Origin: Solwaraspora sp. WMMD792
Lineage (GTDB): Bacteria; Actinomycetota; Actinomycetes; Mycobacteriales; Micromonosporaceae
DNA: 64,000 bases
NCBI RefSeq assembly: GCF_029626105.1
Contig: NZ_JARUBH010000009.1
Span: 3,658,001-3,722,000, forward strand
Direction of reading: 5' to 3'
Shown: one piece after another, positions 9,458 to 17,913 of the stretch
How positions within the stretch are numbered: position 1 is the first letter of the stretch
Layout of the letters: each line of letters begins with the position of its first letter
The notes under the pieces: model-generated
Databases searched by the model: none
What the model was told of the DNA's origin: nothing
Seen by the model: the letters and a program-made list of their open reading frames with translations, nothing else
Translations under genes and position numbers: made by a program

Positions 9458-10147
9458 ATGGCGAAACCCCAGGAGAAGGTGTCGTTCGGCCAGCGGCTGA
9501 AGCAGATCGGCATGGTGTTCTCGTTCACCGCCAAGCGCGACAAGTGGTTCGTCCCGCTGGCGGTGGCCGCCGTCGTGCTGCCGCTGGCGATCACTGTGCC
9601 GGTGACGCTGGCCTGGGGCTGGATGTGGCTGCCGGTCGGCATCCTGCTGGCGCTGCTCGCCGTACTGATCGTGCTGAACCTGCGGTCGAACACGGCCATG
9701 ATGAACGTCGCCGAGGGCCAGCCGGGTGCGGCGGCCTCGCTGCTGGAGAACATGCGCGGTGACTGGCGGGTGACGCCGGCGGTCAGTTCGACCACCCAGA
9801 TGGACATGGTCCATCTGGTGATCGGGCGGCCGGGGGTGATCCTGCTCGCCGAGGGCAACCCGCAGCGGGTCCGAGGGTTGCTCGGTCAGGAGAAGCGGCG
9901 GCTGGCGAAGGTGATCGGCAGCGCGCCGCTGTACGACTACGTGATCGGCACCGACGAGGGCGAGTTGTCGATCCGCAAGATGCGTACGACGTTGATGCGC
10001 TTGCCGCGCAACCTGACCGGCAAGGACGTCAACGCGTTGGACAAGCGGCTGACCGCGTTGTCGGCCCGGCCGCAAATACCCAAGGGCGCCATTCCGAAGA
10101 ACATGCGCCCGCCGAAGGGCGCCTTCCGGCAGACCCGCGGCCGCTGA
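9458..10147 (+). CDS. DUF4191 family membrane protein
   Basis: A 229-residue protein with two adjacent membrane helices (about 30-75: VPLAVAAVVLPLAITV, then WMWLPVGILLALLAVLIVL). A soluble cytosolic domain follows and the C terminus is basic (KGAIPKNMRPPKGAFRQTRGR region). This is the conserved DUF4191 protein found directly after lipA in actinobacteria (Rv2219 / SCO2195 type). Its function is not known. The ATG start is supported by the -10-like box at 9445. It converges on the RDD gene with a 99-base gap rich in GGTC/GGTCG repeats. Confidence 0.85.
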   Translation: MAKPQEKVSFGQRLKQIGMVFSFTAKRDKWFVPLAVAAVVLPLAITVPVTLAWGWMWLPVGILLALLAVLIVLNLRSNTAMMNVAEGQPGAAASLLENMRGDWRVTPAVSSTTQMDMVHLVIGRPGVILLAEGNPQRVRGLLGQEKRRLAKVIGSAPLYDYVIGTDEGELSIRKMRTTLMRLPRNLTGKDVNALDKRLTALSARPQIPKGAIPKNMRPPKGAFRQTRGR

Positions 10148-10246
10148 CCGCCGGTCGCCGCCATTGCGGTCCGGGTCGGGTCGGTCGGTCCGGTCGGGTA
10201 GCGGCGGGCCGGGCAGTCCGGCTAGGGGTGGCGGTGCGGTCGTGGG

Positions 10247-10657
10247 TCAGCGGGGGGCGGCGACGACGACCGATCCGGCGGCCCGGTCGTGCAGGCCGCG
10301 CCGCCGCCCGTCCATCACCAGGGGCGGGATCACCAGGGCCAGCAGCAGTCCGCGCAGCAGTGCCCGGGGTACGCCGATCCGGCCGCCGTCGGCGTCCGAG
10401 ACGCACCGGATCCTGGCCAGCCACATTCCCGGGGTCTGGGCGAACAAGCCCAGGAAGAAGCCGTACTCGGCGATCAGCACCACCACCGGTGGCCAGCCGG
10501 AGCGGGCCGGGTCGGCGAAGAGGCTGGAGATCAGCACACAGAGTAGCCAATCAATCACCAGGGCGCCGGTTCGTCGTAGCAGACTCGGCACCTCGTCACC
10601 CGGCCCCGCCGGGCCACCGGTCGCTCCACCCGCAGCCGCGTTTGCGCTTGCCGCCAC
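10247..10657 (-). CDS. RDD family membrane protein
   Basis: A 136-residue protein with an Ala/Gly-rich N terminus, then the RDD domain: RTGALVIDWLLCVLIS (the Asp typical of the family), a second helix around EYGFFLGLFAQTPGMWL, and RALLRGLLLALVIPPLVMDGRRRGLHDRAAG at the end. RDD proteins are thought to transport ions or small solutes; no substrate can be named. The GTG at 10657 has GGGAGGGGG upstream. The gene is divergent from glnA, the same layout as in Streptomyces and mycobacteria, so its promoter shares the region with the GlnR box. Confidence 0.85.
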   Translation of the reverse strand: MAASANAAAGGATGGPAGPGDEVPSLLRRTGALVIDWLLCVLISSLFADPARSGWPPVVVLIAEYGFFLGLFAQTPGMWLARIRCVSDADGGRIGVPRALLRGLLLALVIPPLVMDGRRRGLHDRAAGSVVVAAPR

Positions 10658-10755
10658 GCTGCCCCCTCCCGATACCCACGAACGGCCAGACTAGTCTGGG
10701 CCGTCTGCCGTATCCTGCGGGGGACGATTGGTCGGGATCACGCTCCGCACCGGAC

Positions 10756-10793
10756 GTAACACGGCGGAAACATTAGAGACATGGTGGGGCAAC
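10756..10793 (+). promoter_or_regulatory. GlnR-type operator before glnA
   Basis: GTAAC-N6-GAAAC at 10756-10771 fits the published actinobacterial GlnR half-sites (gTnAC-n6-GaAAc) exactly. A weaker copy, GACAT-N6-GCAAC, follows at 10778-10793, giving the usual 22-base a/b-site spacing. It lies 59 bases before the glnA start, so GlnR control of glnA by nitrogen supply is likely. Confidence 0.75.
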
Positions 10794-10851
10794 CCTGCGG
10801 CCATAGCGTCGCGACCAGCATAGCCATCAGTGCGACGTGCCAGGAGGACGT

Positions 10852-12276
10852 GTGTTCGCCAATCCCGAGGAACTACTGCGGTACCTCAAAGACGAGGGCG
10901 TGAAATTCGTCGACGTACGCTTCTGTGACCTGCCCGGCGTGATGCAGCACTTCAACTTGCCGGTCGAGTCGGTCGACGAGGACATTTTCACCACCGGCCT
11001 CGCCTTCGACGGGTCTTCGATCCGTGGTTTCCAGGCGATCCACGAGTCGGACATGCTGCTGCTGCCGGATGTCGCCACCGCCTTCATCGACCCGTTCCGG
11101 ATCGAGAAGACGCTGGCGCTCAACTTCTTCATCCACGACCCGTTCACCCGGGAGCCGTACTCCCGGGACCCGCGCAACGTGGCCAAGAAGGCGGAGGCCT
11201 ACCTGGCGGCGAGCGGCATCGCCGACACCGCCTACTTCGGGCCCGAGGCGGAGTTCTACATCTTCGACTCGATCCGCCACGAGACCTCCGCGAACCAGGC
11301 CTACTACTACATCGACTCGATCGAGGGCTGGTGGAACAGCGGTCGCGAGGAAGAGGGCGGCAACCGCGGGTACAAGACCAACTACAAGGGCGGCTACTTC
11401 CCGGTGCCGCCGGTCGACCACTACGCCGACCTGCGTGACAAGATCGTCCGCAAGCTGATCGACACCGGCTTCACCGTGGAGCGGTCGCACCACGAGGTCG
11501 GCACCGCCGGCCAGGCCGAGATCAACTACAAGTTCTCCACCCTGCTGCACGCCGGCGACCAGCTGCAGCTGTTCAAGTACATCGTGAAGAACACCGCCTG
11601 GGCCAGCGGCAAGACGGCGACCTTCATGCCGAAGCCGCTGTTCGGCGACAACGGCTCCGGCATGCACACCCACCAGAGCCTGTGGCTCAACGGTGAGCCG
11701 CTGTTCTACGACGAGACCGGCTACGCCGGCCTGTCGGACACCGCCCGCTGGTACATCGGCGGTCTGCTGCACCACGCGCCGTCGCTGCTGGCCTTCACCA
11801 ACCCGACGGTCAACTCGTACCGCCGGCTGGTGCCCGGCTTCGAGGCGCCGGTCAACCTGGTGTACTCGCAGCGCAACCGGTCCGCCTGCACCCGTATCCC
11901 GGTCACCGGCAGCAACGCCAAGGCCAAGCGGGTCGAGTTCCGGGTGCCGGACCCGTCGGCCAACGTCTACCTGGCCTTCTCCGCCATGCTGATGGCCGGT
12001 CTGGACGGCATCAAGAGCAAGATCGAGCCGCCGGAGCCGATCGACAAGGACCTGTACGACCTGCCGCCGGAGGAGTGGGGCAACGTCAAGCAGGTGCCGG
12101 GTTCGCTGCCGGCCGTGCTGGACTCGCTGGAGGCCGACCACGACTTCCTGCTCGAGGGTGGGGTCTTCACGCCGGACCTCATCTCCACCTGGATCGACTG
12201 GAAGCGGTCCAACGAGGTCGACCCGGTCCGCCTGCGGCCGACCCCGCACGAGTTCGCGATGTACTTCGACTGCTGA
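10852..12276 (+). CDS. glnA: Glutamine synthetase type I, GlnA1
   Basis: GSI-beta glutamine synthetase, 474 residues, forming glutamine from glutamate, ammonia and ATP. Motifs seen: [18 protein letters not shown] near the N terminus, the DGSSIRGF signature, [10 protein letters not shown] metal/glutamate site, the ATP-binding [16 protein letters not shown] and [10 protein letters not shown]. The adenylylation tyrosine is Y402 in [10 protein letters not shown], matching the glnE gene downstream. The GTG at 10852 is chosen because AGGAGG ends 4 bases before it and the protein then starts MFANPEE as in relatives; an in-frame GTG at 10837 would put the AGGAGG inside the gene. Confidence 0.96.
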   Translation: MFANPEELLRYLKDEGVKFVDVRFCDLPGVMQHFNLPVESVDEDIFTTGLAFDGSSIRGFQAIHESDMLLLPDVATAFIDPFRIEKTLALNFFIHDPFTREPYSRDPRNVAKKAEAYLAASGIADTAYFGPEAEFYIFDSIRHETSANQAYYYIDSIEGWWNSGREEEGGNRGYKTNYKGGYFPVPPVDHYADLRDKIVRKLIDTGFTVERSHHEVGTAGQAEINYKFSTLLHAGDQLQLFKYIVKNTAWASGKTATFMPKPLFGDNGSGMHTHQSLWLNGEPLFYDETGYAGLSDTARWYIGGLLHHAPSLLAFTNPTVNSYRRLVPGFEAPVNLVYSQRNRSACTRIPVTGSNAKAKRVEFRVPDPSANVYLAFSAMLMAGLDGIKSKIEPPEPIDKDLYDLPPEEWGNVKQVPGSLPAVLDSLEADHDFLLEGGVFTPDLISTWIDWKRSNEVDPVRLRPTPHEFAMYFDC

Positions 12277-12305
12277 TTCCGGCCGCGCCGGTCCAGCAGT
12301 GGACG

Positions 12306-12345
12306 ACGGCGGTGGGGGCGGGCCTCGGCTCGCCCCCACCGCCGT
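12306..12345. terminator. Bidirectional terminator between glnA and the mannosyltransferase gene
   Basis: A perfect 15-bp stem (ACGGCGGTGGGGGCG at 12306-12320 with 12331-12345) and a 10-base loop lies in the 102-base gap between converging genes, so it can serve both strands. Confidence 0.75.
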
Positions 12346-12378
12346 TTCGCTGCCCGCCCCGGTCTCGTCCGACGTCCG

Positions 12379-13911
12379 TCAGCTCGCGTCGGGGCGCCGG
12401 GCGGACCGGACCGCCCGCACCACCAGCACCACGATCAGCGCGCACATGGCCACCGTGCCCGGCGCCTTGGTGAGCGCGGCGACCCCCGAACCGTCCGGCA
12501 GGACCAGGAAACCGGCGACCGCCACCGGCAGCAGGAACCACCCGGTGCGGTACGCGGCGGCGGCCAGCAACGCCAACGGCCAGCTCAGGTACCACGGGTA
12601 GACGACCGGCGCGGCGAGCACCGTGGCGGCCAGCGCCAGCCCTGCCCCGAACACCACGGTCCCCCGGTCCCAGGTCGCCGGTGGGCCGACGGAGTCCGCC
12701 ACCGGCACGGCACGACCGTCCGGGCCCCGCCAGCCGGCGAACGGTCCGCCGCCGCGCCACACCCGCCACCACAGCCACACCAGGAAACCGGCGAGCACCG
12801 CCAGGCCCACCACGCGGGCCGCCCCGACCGCGTCCAGTCGCACCCCGACCAGTCGCCCCAGATAGTCGATCAGCAGCCCGACGGCGGTCGGCGGTGAGGT
12901 CCACTGCCGCGAGTCGCCGCTGCGAAACAGCCCGTCCACCCAGCCCAGGCCGAGCCCGGACAGCGCCGTGGTGGCCGCGACCGCGCCGACCACCCCCGCC
13001 ACCACCAGCGCACCGGCCCGGACCAGGGCGGCCGGTCGGCGCGGCCCGGCCACCGCGAGCACCGCCGCGAACGGTACGACCACCAGGGCCGTCGCCTTCA
13101 CCGCGACGGCCAGCCCGAGCAGCAGCCCACCGGCGACGGCCGCCACCGACGCACCACCGACGCCGCCGGTCCCTGGATCGGTCCCGCGGGCCGAGCCGGC
13201 GGCGATCACCCATAGCGCCGCGACCAGCAGACCGACCATCAACGCGTCGTTGTGCGCCCCCGACACCAGGTGGATCAGCACCACCGGGCAGCCCAAGGTC
13301 AGCCAGAGCGCCCGGCCGGCCGGCAGGCCGCACCTGGCGGCCAGACCGGGCAGCGCCACCGCCACCAGCACCAGCCCGGCCACGGCGGTCAGCCGCAGCG
13401 CCAGCAGGGTGCCGATCAGACCGGCACCGACCGCGACCGCCAGCCCGGCTAGCCAGACGAACAGTGGCCCGTACGGGGCCGGGGTGTCGCGCCACAGCGG
13501 GGCGACCGCGTCGACCCAGGGACAGCCCTGACCGGCCACTCCGGAGTACGGGTCGCCACCGTCGCGCAGAATCCAGCCCTGGCAGGCGTACGAGTAGATG
13601 TCCCGGCTGCCCAACGGCGGCGCCACCAGCAGCGGCACCGCCCAGAGGCCGACGGTGGTCGACGCCCACCGTACCGACGGCACACCGTGCCGGGCCGACC
13701 ACCAGGCCCACACCATCGCACCGGTGCCGGCGGCCCAGGCGAGCACGCTGAGTACGCCGGTTCCGCTGGTGAAGACCGCCCAGCCGGCGGCCGGTGGTTC
13801 GGGCAGCGCGCCGCCCAGGCCGGCGGCGACCGCGAGGGCGACCGCGCCGGCCAGACCGACGTAGCGGATGAGGTGGTACCGCGTCCCGGGCTCGCCGCCG
13901 CGGTCAGGCAC
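12379..13911 (-). CDS. GT-C polyprenyl-phosphate mannosyltransferase, MptB-like
   Basis: A 510-residue polytopic membrane protein with roughly twelve hydrophobic segments. The loop APPLGSRDIYSYACQGWILRD carries the acidic residue typical of GT-C mannosyltransferases of the MptA/MptB (alpha-1,6-mannosyl) family. Conserved family segments are SGAHNDALMVGLLVAA and TSPPTAVGLLIDYLG. It probably transfers mannose from polyprenyl-phosphomannose to an envelope glycolipid outside the membrane; the exact acceptor is inference. The GTG at 13911 is chosen because it overlaps the glnE stop by 8 bases (GTGCCTGA), which implies translational coupling. A longer frame to 14025 would lie inside glnE. Confidence 0.8.
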   Translation of the reverse strand: MPDRGGEPGTRYHLIRYVGLAGAVALAVAAGLGGALPEPPAAGWAVFTSGTGVLSVLAWAAGTGAMVWAWWSARHGVPSVRWASTTVGLWAVPLLVAPPLGSRDIYSYACQGWILRDGGDPYSGVAGQGCPWVDAVAPLWRDTPAPYGPLFVWLAGLAVAVGAGLIGTLLALRLTAVAGLVLVAVALPGLAARCGLPAGRALWLTLGCPVVLIHLVSGAHNDALMVGLLVAALWVIAAGSARGTDPGTGGVGGASVAAVAGGLLLGLAVAVKATALVVVPFAAVLAVAGPRRPAALVRAGALVVAGVVGAVAATTALSGLGLGWVDGLFRSGDSRQWTSPPTAVGLLIDYLGRLVGVRLDAVGAARVVGLAVLAGFLVWLWWRVWRGGGPFAGWRGPDGRAVPVADSVGPPATWDRGTVVFGAGLALAATVLAAPVVYPWYLSWPLALLAAAAYRTGWFLLPVAVAGFLVLPDGSGVAALTKAPGTVAMCALIVVLVVRAVRSARRPDAS

Positions 13912-16900
13912 CGAGGACCCGCTCCGCCGCGGCCCGGCAGCGGCGGGCGGTCCGCAGGTAGTCGTCCAGGAACTGGCCGGGGTCGGTGCCGCCGAGCAAC
14001 CGGACCACCCCGGCCAGCTCGGCACCGTGCCGGGGCAGTTGGTCGGTGGCCCGGCCCCGGACCAGCATCAGCGCGTCGCGGACCCGGGAGGCGAGGACCC
14101 ATCCGGCGCGCAGCGCGGTCGCGTCGGCCCGGTCGACCAGGCCGGCATCGCGGGCCGCGGCCAAGGCGACCAGGGTACGGGTGTCGCGCAGCGCCGGCAC
14201 CGCGTGCCCGTGCCGCAGCTGGGTCAGCTGCACCGCCCATTCGACGTCGGCGAGCCCGCCCCGGCCGAGCTTGGTGTGGGTGGCCGGGTCGGCGCCGCGC
14301 GGCAGTCGTTCGGTCTCCACCCGGGCCTTGATCCGGCGGATCTCGACGACCTGCTCCCGGCTCAACCCGCCGGCCGGGTAGCGGACCGGGTCGGCGACGG
14401 CGACGAACTCCTCGCCCAGCGACGGGTCGCCGCAGACGAACCGGGCCCGCAGCAGCGCCTGCGCCTCCCACACCTTCGCCCACCGGGCGTAGTACTGGGC
14501 GTACGCCGCGAGGCTGCGCACCAGCGGCCCCTGCCGGCCTTCGGGGCGCAGGTCGGCGTCCACCCCGAGCGGCGGGTCGGGGGCCGGCATGCCGAGCAGC
14601 CGGCGCAGCTCCTCGGCGACCGCCCGGGCGGCGGCGCTGGCCTCGTCGTCGGCGAGGCCGGGCGGTGGGTCGTAGACGAAGAGCACGTCGGCGTCGGAGG
14701 AGTAGCTCATCTCGTACCCGCCGAGGCGGCCCATGCCGATGATCGCGAACCGCAGACCGTCCGGTGGCGGCACGGTCTCGACCGCGACCCGCAGCGCGGC
14801 GGCGAGCGTGGCGTCGGCCACCGCGGACAGCCCGGCGCCGACGGCGGCCACGTCCAGCCGGCCCCGGGCCTCGCGGGCCGGGGCCAGCGCGCCGGCCCGG
14901 TTGAGTACGTCGGCGCAGGCCAGCCGGAGCAGTTCGCGCCGGCGCAGGGCCCGTACCGCGCGGACCGCCTGGACCGGGTCGGGCGGCTCGCCGCCGCCGC
15001 TGCCGAGGTGGCGGGCCGCAGCGGCGTCGAAGCCGGCGCGCAGCACCGCCGCGTCGCGTGGGGTGAGTTCGACGTCGGAGGCCAGCATCCGCAGTGCCTC
15101 GGGCTCGCGGGCCAGCAGGTCGGCGGCGTACCGGGACAGCCCGAGGGTCCGGGCGAGCCGGCCGGCGACCAGACCTTCGTCGCGCAGCAGCCGCAGGTAC
15201 CAGGGGGTGCTGCCGAGCTTGTCGGACACCTGCCGGTAGCTCAGCAGCCCCCGGTCCGGCTCGGGGGCGTCGGCGAACTCCTGCAGCAGCACCGGTAGCA
15301 ACGTGCGCTGGATGGCGGCGGTCCGGGAGACGCCGCCGGTGAGGGCTTCCAGGTGCCGCAGCGCCCCGGCCGGGTCGGCGAAGCCCAGCACCTCGAGCCG
15401 GCGCCGGGCGGCCTGTGGGGTCATCCGCAGCGACTCGGCCGGCACCCGGGCGACGGATTCGAGCAGCGGCCGGTAGAGCAGTTTGGCGTGCAGCCGGCGT
15501 ACCTCGGTGGCGTGACTGACCCAGTCGGCCCGGAACGCGTCGACGACGTCGGTTTCGGGGGTCGAGGCGTAGCCGAGGGCCTGGGCCAGCCAGCGCAGCG
15601 CCACCGGGTCGGCCGGCACGGTGTGGGTGCGGCGCAGCCCCTGCAGTTGCAGCCGGTGCTCGACGCCGCGCAGGAACCGGTAGCCGCGCAGCAGCGCCTC
15701 GCCGTCGGCGCGGCCGACGTACCCGCCGGCGACCAGGGCCCGCAGGGTGGGCAGCGTGCCGGGGGCCCGCAGCGTCTCGTCGACCCGACCGTGCACCAAC
15801 TGCAGCAGCTGGACGGCGAACTCGATGTCGCGCAGCCCGCCGGGGCCGCGTTTGATCTCGCGTTCCAGCTCGCGGGGTGGGACGTTCTCGATGATCCGGC
15901 GCCGCATGGCGCGCACGTCCTCGACCGCCTCCGGGCGCTCGGCGGCGTGCCAGACCAGCGGCGACAGCAGCCGGATCCACTCCTGCGCGAGGTCGCGGTC
16001 GCCGGCCGCCGGCCGGGCCTTGAGCAGCGCCTGGAACTCCCAGGTCCGGGCCCACCGCTGGTAGTAGGCGAGGTGGCTGGTGAGGGTACGGACCAGTGGC
16101 CCGCGGTTGCCTTCCGGGCGCAGCGCGGCGTCCACCGGCCAGGCCACCAACCCGCAGATGTGGATCAGGCGGGTGGCGACGGTAGTGGCGACCGTCAGGT
16201 CGGCGTCGTCGGCGGCGACGAAAATGACGTCCACGTCGGAGACGTAGTTCAGCTCGTTGCCGCCGCACTTGCCCATCGCCACCACGGCGAGCCCGGGCGG
16301 GCCGCTGCCGTCGGGCAGCTCGGCGACGGCGATGTCGTACGCGGCGGACAGGGTCGCGTCGGCCAGCGCGGACAACGCCGCCATGGTCTGTTCCAGGCAC
16401 CGTCCCCCGGTCAGGTCGGCCGCCGCGATCCGCAGCAGGGCCAACCGGTACGCCCGGCGCAGCGCGGTGATCGCCGCCGCGCCGACCAGCGGGGTCGGCG
16501 CGGCGTCGGCATTTCCGTCGGCAGCGGCGGGGGGCGGGTCGACGTCGAGGGCACCGTCGGCGGTGGGGGCCACCCCGTTCTCGGTGGCGAGCACCGACCA
16601 CTGGTCCGGGTTGGCGACCAGATGGTCGCCGAGGCTGGATGAGGCACCGAGGACGGCGATCAGCCGCCGACGCAGCCCCGGGTCGGCGTGCAGGGCGTCG
16701 AGCACCGGCGACCCGCCGGCACCGTTTCCACCGCCAACCCCGCTACCGCTACCGCCGGTGCCGGCGTCGCGCCGCTGCGCCTCGACGAGCCGGTGCAGCT
16801 GGCGCAGCGCCAGATCGGGGTCGGCGGCCCGGGACAGCGCGGTCAGCAGTTCGGCGGCCGGCGGGTCGACGGGCTGCTGCGCCTGCACCTGCCACAGCCC

Positions 16901-17005
16901 GAGCCCGTCGGGGCCGAGCAGGTCGGCGGCCCGGACGGTGTCCGTACCGCTGACGTCGAAGCCGTATCGGGCGAGCCGGCCGGTGGCACTGGTCGGTCTG
17001 GTCAT
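13904..17005 (-). CDS. glnE: Bifunctional glutamine synthetase adenylyltransferase/adenylyl-removing enzyme
   Basis: GlnE adds AMP to, and removes it from, the conserved tyrosine of GlnA, switching it off or on with nitrogen supply. The 1033-residue protein has two nucleotidyltransferase domains: the first with NYVSDVDVIFVAAD at about residue 255, the second with SYSSDADVLFVYD at about residue 768. Each is followed by a helical GlnD-like region containing LRPEG and KRGPGGLRDIEF or KLGRGGLADVEW. The ATG at 17005 gives MTRPTSATGRLARYGF and lies 7 bases after the upstream stop; longer frames run into that gene. Neighbours glnA and glnA2 match the mycobacterial order. Confidence 0.95.
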   Translation of the reverse strand: MTRPTSATGRLARYGFDVSGTDTVRAADLLGPDGLGLWQVQAQQPVDPPAAELLTALSRAADPDLALRQLHRLVEAQRRDAGTGGSGSGVGGGNGAGGSPVLDALHADPGLRRRLIAVLGASSSLGDHLVANPDQWSVLATENGVAPTADGALDVDPPPAAADGNADAAPTPLVGAAAITALRRAYRLALLRIAAADLTGGRCLEQTMAALSALADATLSAAYDIAVAELPDGSGPPGLAVVAMGKCGGNELNYVSDVDVIFVAADDADLTVATTVATRLIHICGLVAWPVDAALRPEGNRGPLVRTLTSHLAYYQRWARTWEFQALLKARPAAGDRDLAQEWIRLLSPLVWHAAERPEAVEDVRAMRRRIIENVPPRELEREIKRGPGGLRDIEFAVQLLQLVHGRVDETLRAPGTLPTLRALVAGGYVGRADGEALLRGYRFLRGVEHRLQLQGLRRTHTVPADPVALRWLAQALGYASTPETDVVDAFRADWVSHATEVRRLHAKLLYRPLLESVARVPAESLRMTPQAARRRLEVLGFADPAGALRHLEALTGGVSRTAAIQRTLLPVLLQEFADAPEPDRGLLSYRQVSDKLGSTPWYLRLLRDEGLVAGRLARTLGLSRYAADLLAREPEALRMLASDVELTPRDAAVLRAGFDAAAARHLGSGGGEPPDPVQAVRAVRALRRRELLRLACADVLNRAGALAPAREARGRLDVAAVGAGLSAVADATLAAALRVAVETVPPPDGLRFAIIGMGRLGGYEMSYSSDADVLFVYDPPPGLADDEASAAARAVAEELRRLLGMPAPDPPLGVDADLRPEGRQGPLVRSLAAYAQYYARWAKVWEAQALLRARFVCGDPSLGEEFVAVADPVRYPAGGLSREQVVEIRRIKARVETERLPRGADPATHTKLGRGGLADVEWAVQLTQLRHGHAVPALRDTRTLVALAAARDAGLVDRADATALRAGWVLASRVRDALMLVRGRATDQLPRHGAELAGVVRLLGGTDPGQFLDDYLRTARRCRAAAERVLGA

Positions 17006-17012
17006 CGGGGGC

Positions 17013-17771
17013 CTAACTGCCGAGCAGTGGAAGGGTCCGGGGGAGGTCCGAGTCGGGCAGCTGGCCGAGGGCGAGCGCGGCGAACCGGACGGCGAACGGT
17101 TGCCAGACCTCCTCGATGTCACCGAGCACCTCGACGCAGGCGTCGACGACCACGTCGGCGGGCAGGCGCAGCTCGGTCAGGAGGGTCGACCCGGCCGCCC
17201 AGCTGCTGACCATGTCCCGGTCGCACTCGATGTGGAACTGCAGCCCCCAGGCCCGGTCACCGAGGCGGAACGCCTGGTGGGGGTAGTGCGTGGAGGCGGC
17301 CAGCAGCACCGCGCCGTGCGGCAGCTCGGTGATCTCGTCGACGTGCCACTGCAGCACGTCCGGCGCGAGCGGCACGTACCGGAACAGCGGGTCGGTGGCG
17401 GCGGCGTCCCGCTTGCCGACCAGCGCAGGCCCGATCTCCGGCCCGGCGGCGCTGCGTTCGACGGTGCCGGCGTGCGCGGTGGCGAGCAGGTGCGCGCCGA
17501 GCCCGATGCCGAGGGTCGGGATCCGGTGGCGGACGGCCTTGCGCAGCAGCCCTTCGACCGCGGGCAGCCAGCCGGCGGCCGGGTCGGGACCGACGGCGGA
17601 CGGCCGGCCGCCGAGGACGATCACCGCCGGTCGGCCGGCCGGGTCGGCCGGGACCGGGTCATCGGCGTACGGGCGACACACCTCGATCGGCAGGCCGGCT
17701 TCGGCGAGCCACTCCCCCAGCCGTCGCAGGTCGTCGGTCGGGTCGTTCTCGATCACCAGAGCGCTGCCCAC
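17013..17771 (-). CDS. Class I glutamine amidotransferase-like protein lacking the nucleophilic cysteine
   Basis: A 252-residue GATase1-fold protein related to the GuaA-type amidotransferase domain. The fold landmarks are present: VIVLGGRPSAVG, the nucleophile-elbow region PTLGIGLGAHLLA and the QFHIECD segment with the triad His and Glu. The nucleophile elbow normally reads GxCxG; here residue 90 is Gly where Cys is expected. It therefore probably lacks glutaminase activity, and may bind a ligand or use another chemistry. It is directly upstream of glnE (7-base gap) and likely cotranscribed with it. The GTG at 17771 has a -10-like box upstream. Confidence 0.8.
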   Translation of the reverse strand: MGSALVIENDPTDDLRRLGEWLAEAGLPIEVCRPYADDPVPADPAGRPAVIVLGGRPSAVGPDPAAGWLPAVEGLLRKAVRHRIPTLGIGLGAHLLATAHAGTVERSAAGPEIGPALVGKRDAAATDPLFRYVPLAPDVLQWHVDEITELPHGAVLLAASTHYPHQAFRLGDRAWGLQFHIECDRDMVSSWAAGSTLLTELRLPADVVVDACVEVLGDIEEVWQPFAVRFAALALGQLPDSDLPRTLPLLGS

Positions 17772-17777
17772 GTGTCG

Positions 17778-17783
17778 AGGCTA
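17778..17783 (-). promoter_or_regulatory. Putative -10 box before the amidotransferase-like gene
   Basis: On the minus strand TAGCCT ends 6 bases before the GTG at 17771, with no ribosome binding site. It probably drives the amidotransferase-like - glnE - mannosyltransferase operon. Confidence 0.5.
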
Positions 17784-17844
17784 TCCAATCGGCCGGGGCG
17801 GTGACCGTAGGTGGTGCCTGCGTGCTCGCGGTTGCGTACTCGTA

Positions 17845-17890
17845 AAATCTGCTCGCTCGGACCGGAACCAAATCTGCTCGTTCGGACCGG
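17845..17890. repeat. Two direct 21-bp repeats, 25-bp period, in a divergent promoter region
   Basis: AAATCTGCTCGCTCGGACCGG (17845-17865) recurs at 17870-17890 with one change, spaced 25 bases start to start. The repeats lie between the two divergent genes, 11 bases before the -10-like box of the LD-carboxypeptidase gene, at the -35 position. They could be an operator or activator site; the protein that binds them is unknown. Confidence 0.6.
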
Positions 17891-17900
17891 TAACCTCGCG

Positions 17901-17906
17901 TAGTCT
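17901..17906 (+). promoter_or_regulatory. Putative -10 box, leaderless LD-carboxypeptidase gene
   Basis: TAGTCT followed by 7 bases and the GTG at 17914; no ribosome binding site. Confidence 0.55.
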
Positions 17907-17913
17907 CGCGCCG

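Noticed and set aside
17845-17890. Tandem repeats as a possible CRISPR or transposon end
   Set aside because: Only two copies with a 4-base spacer and no associated genes; a promoter element fits better.
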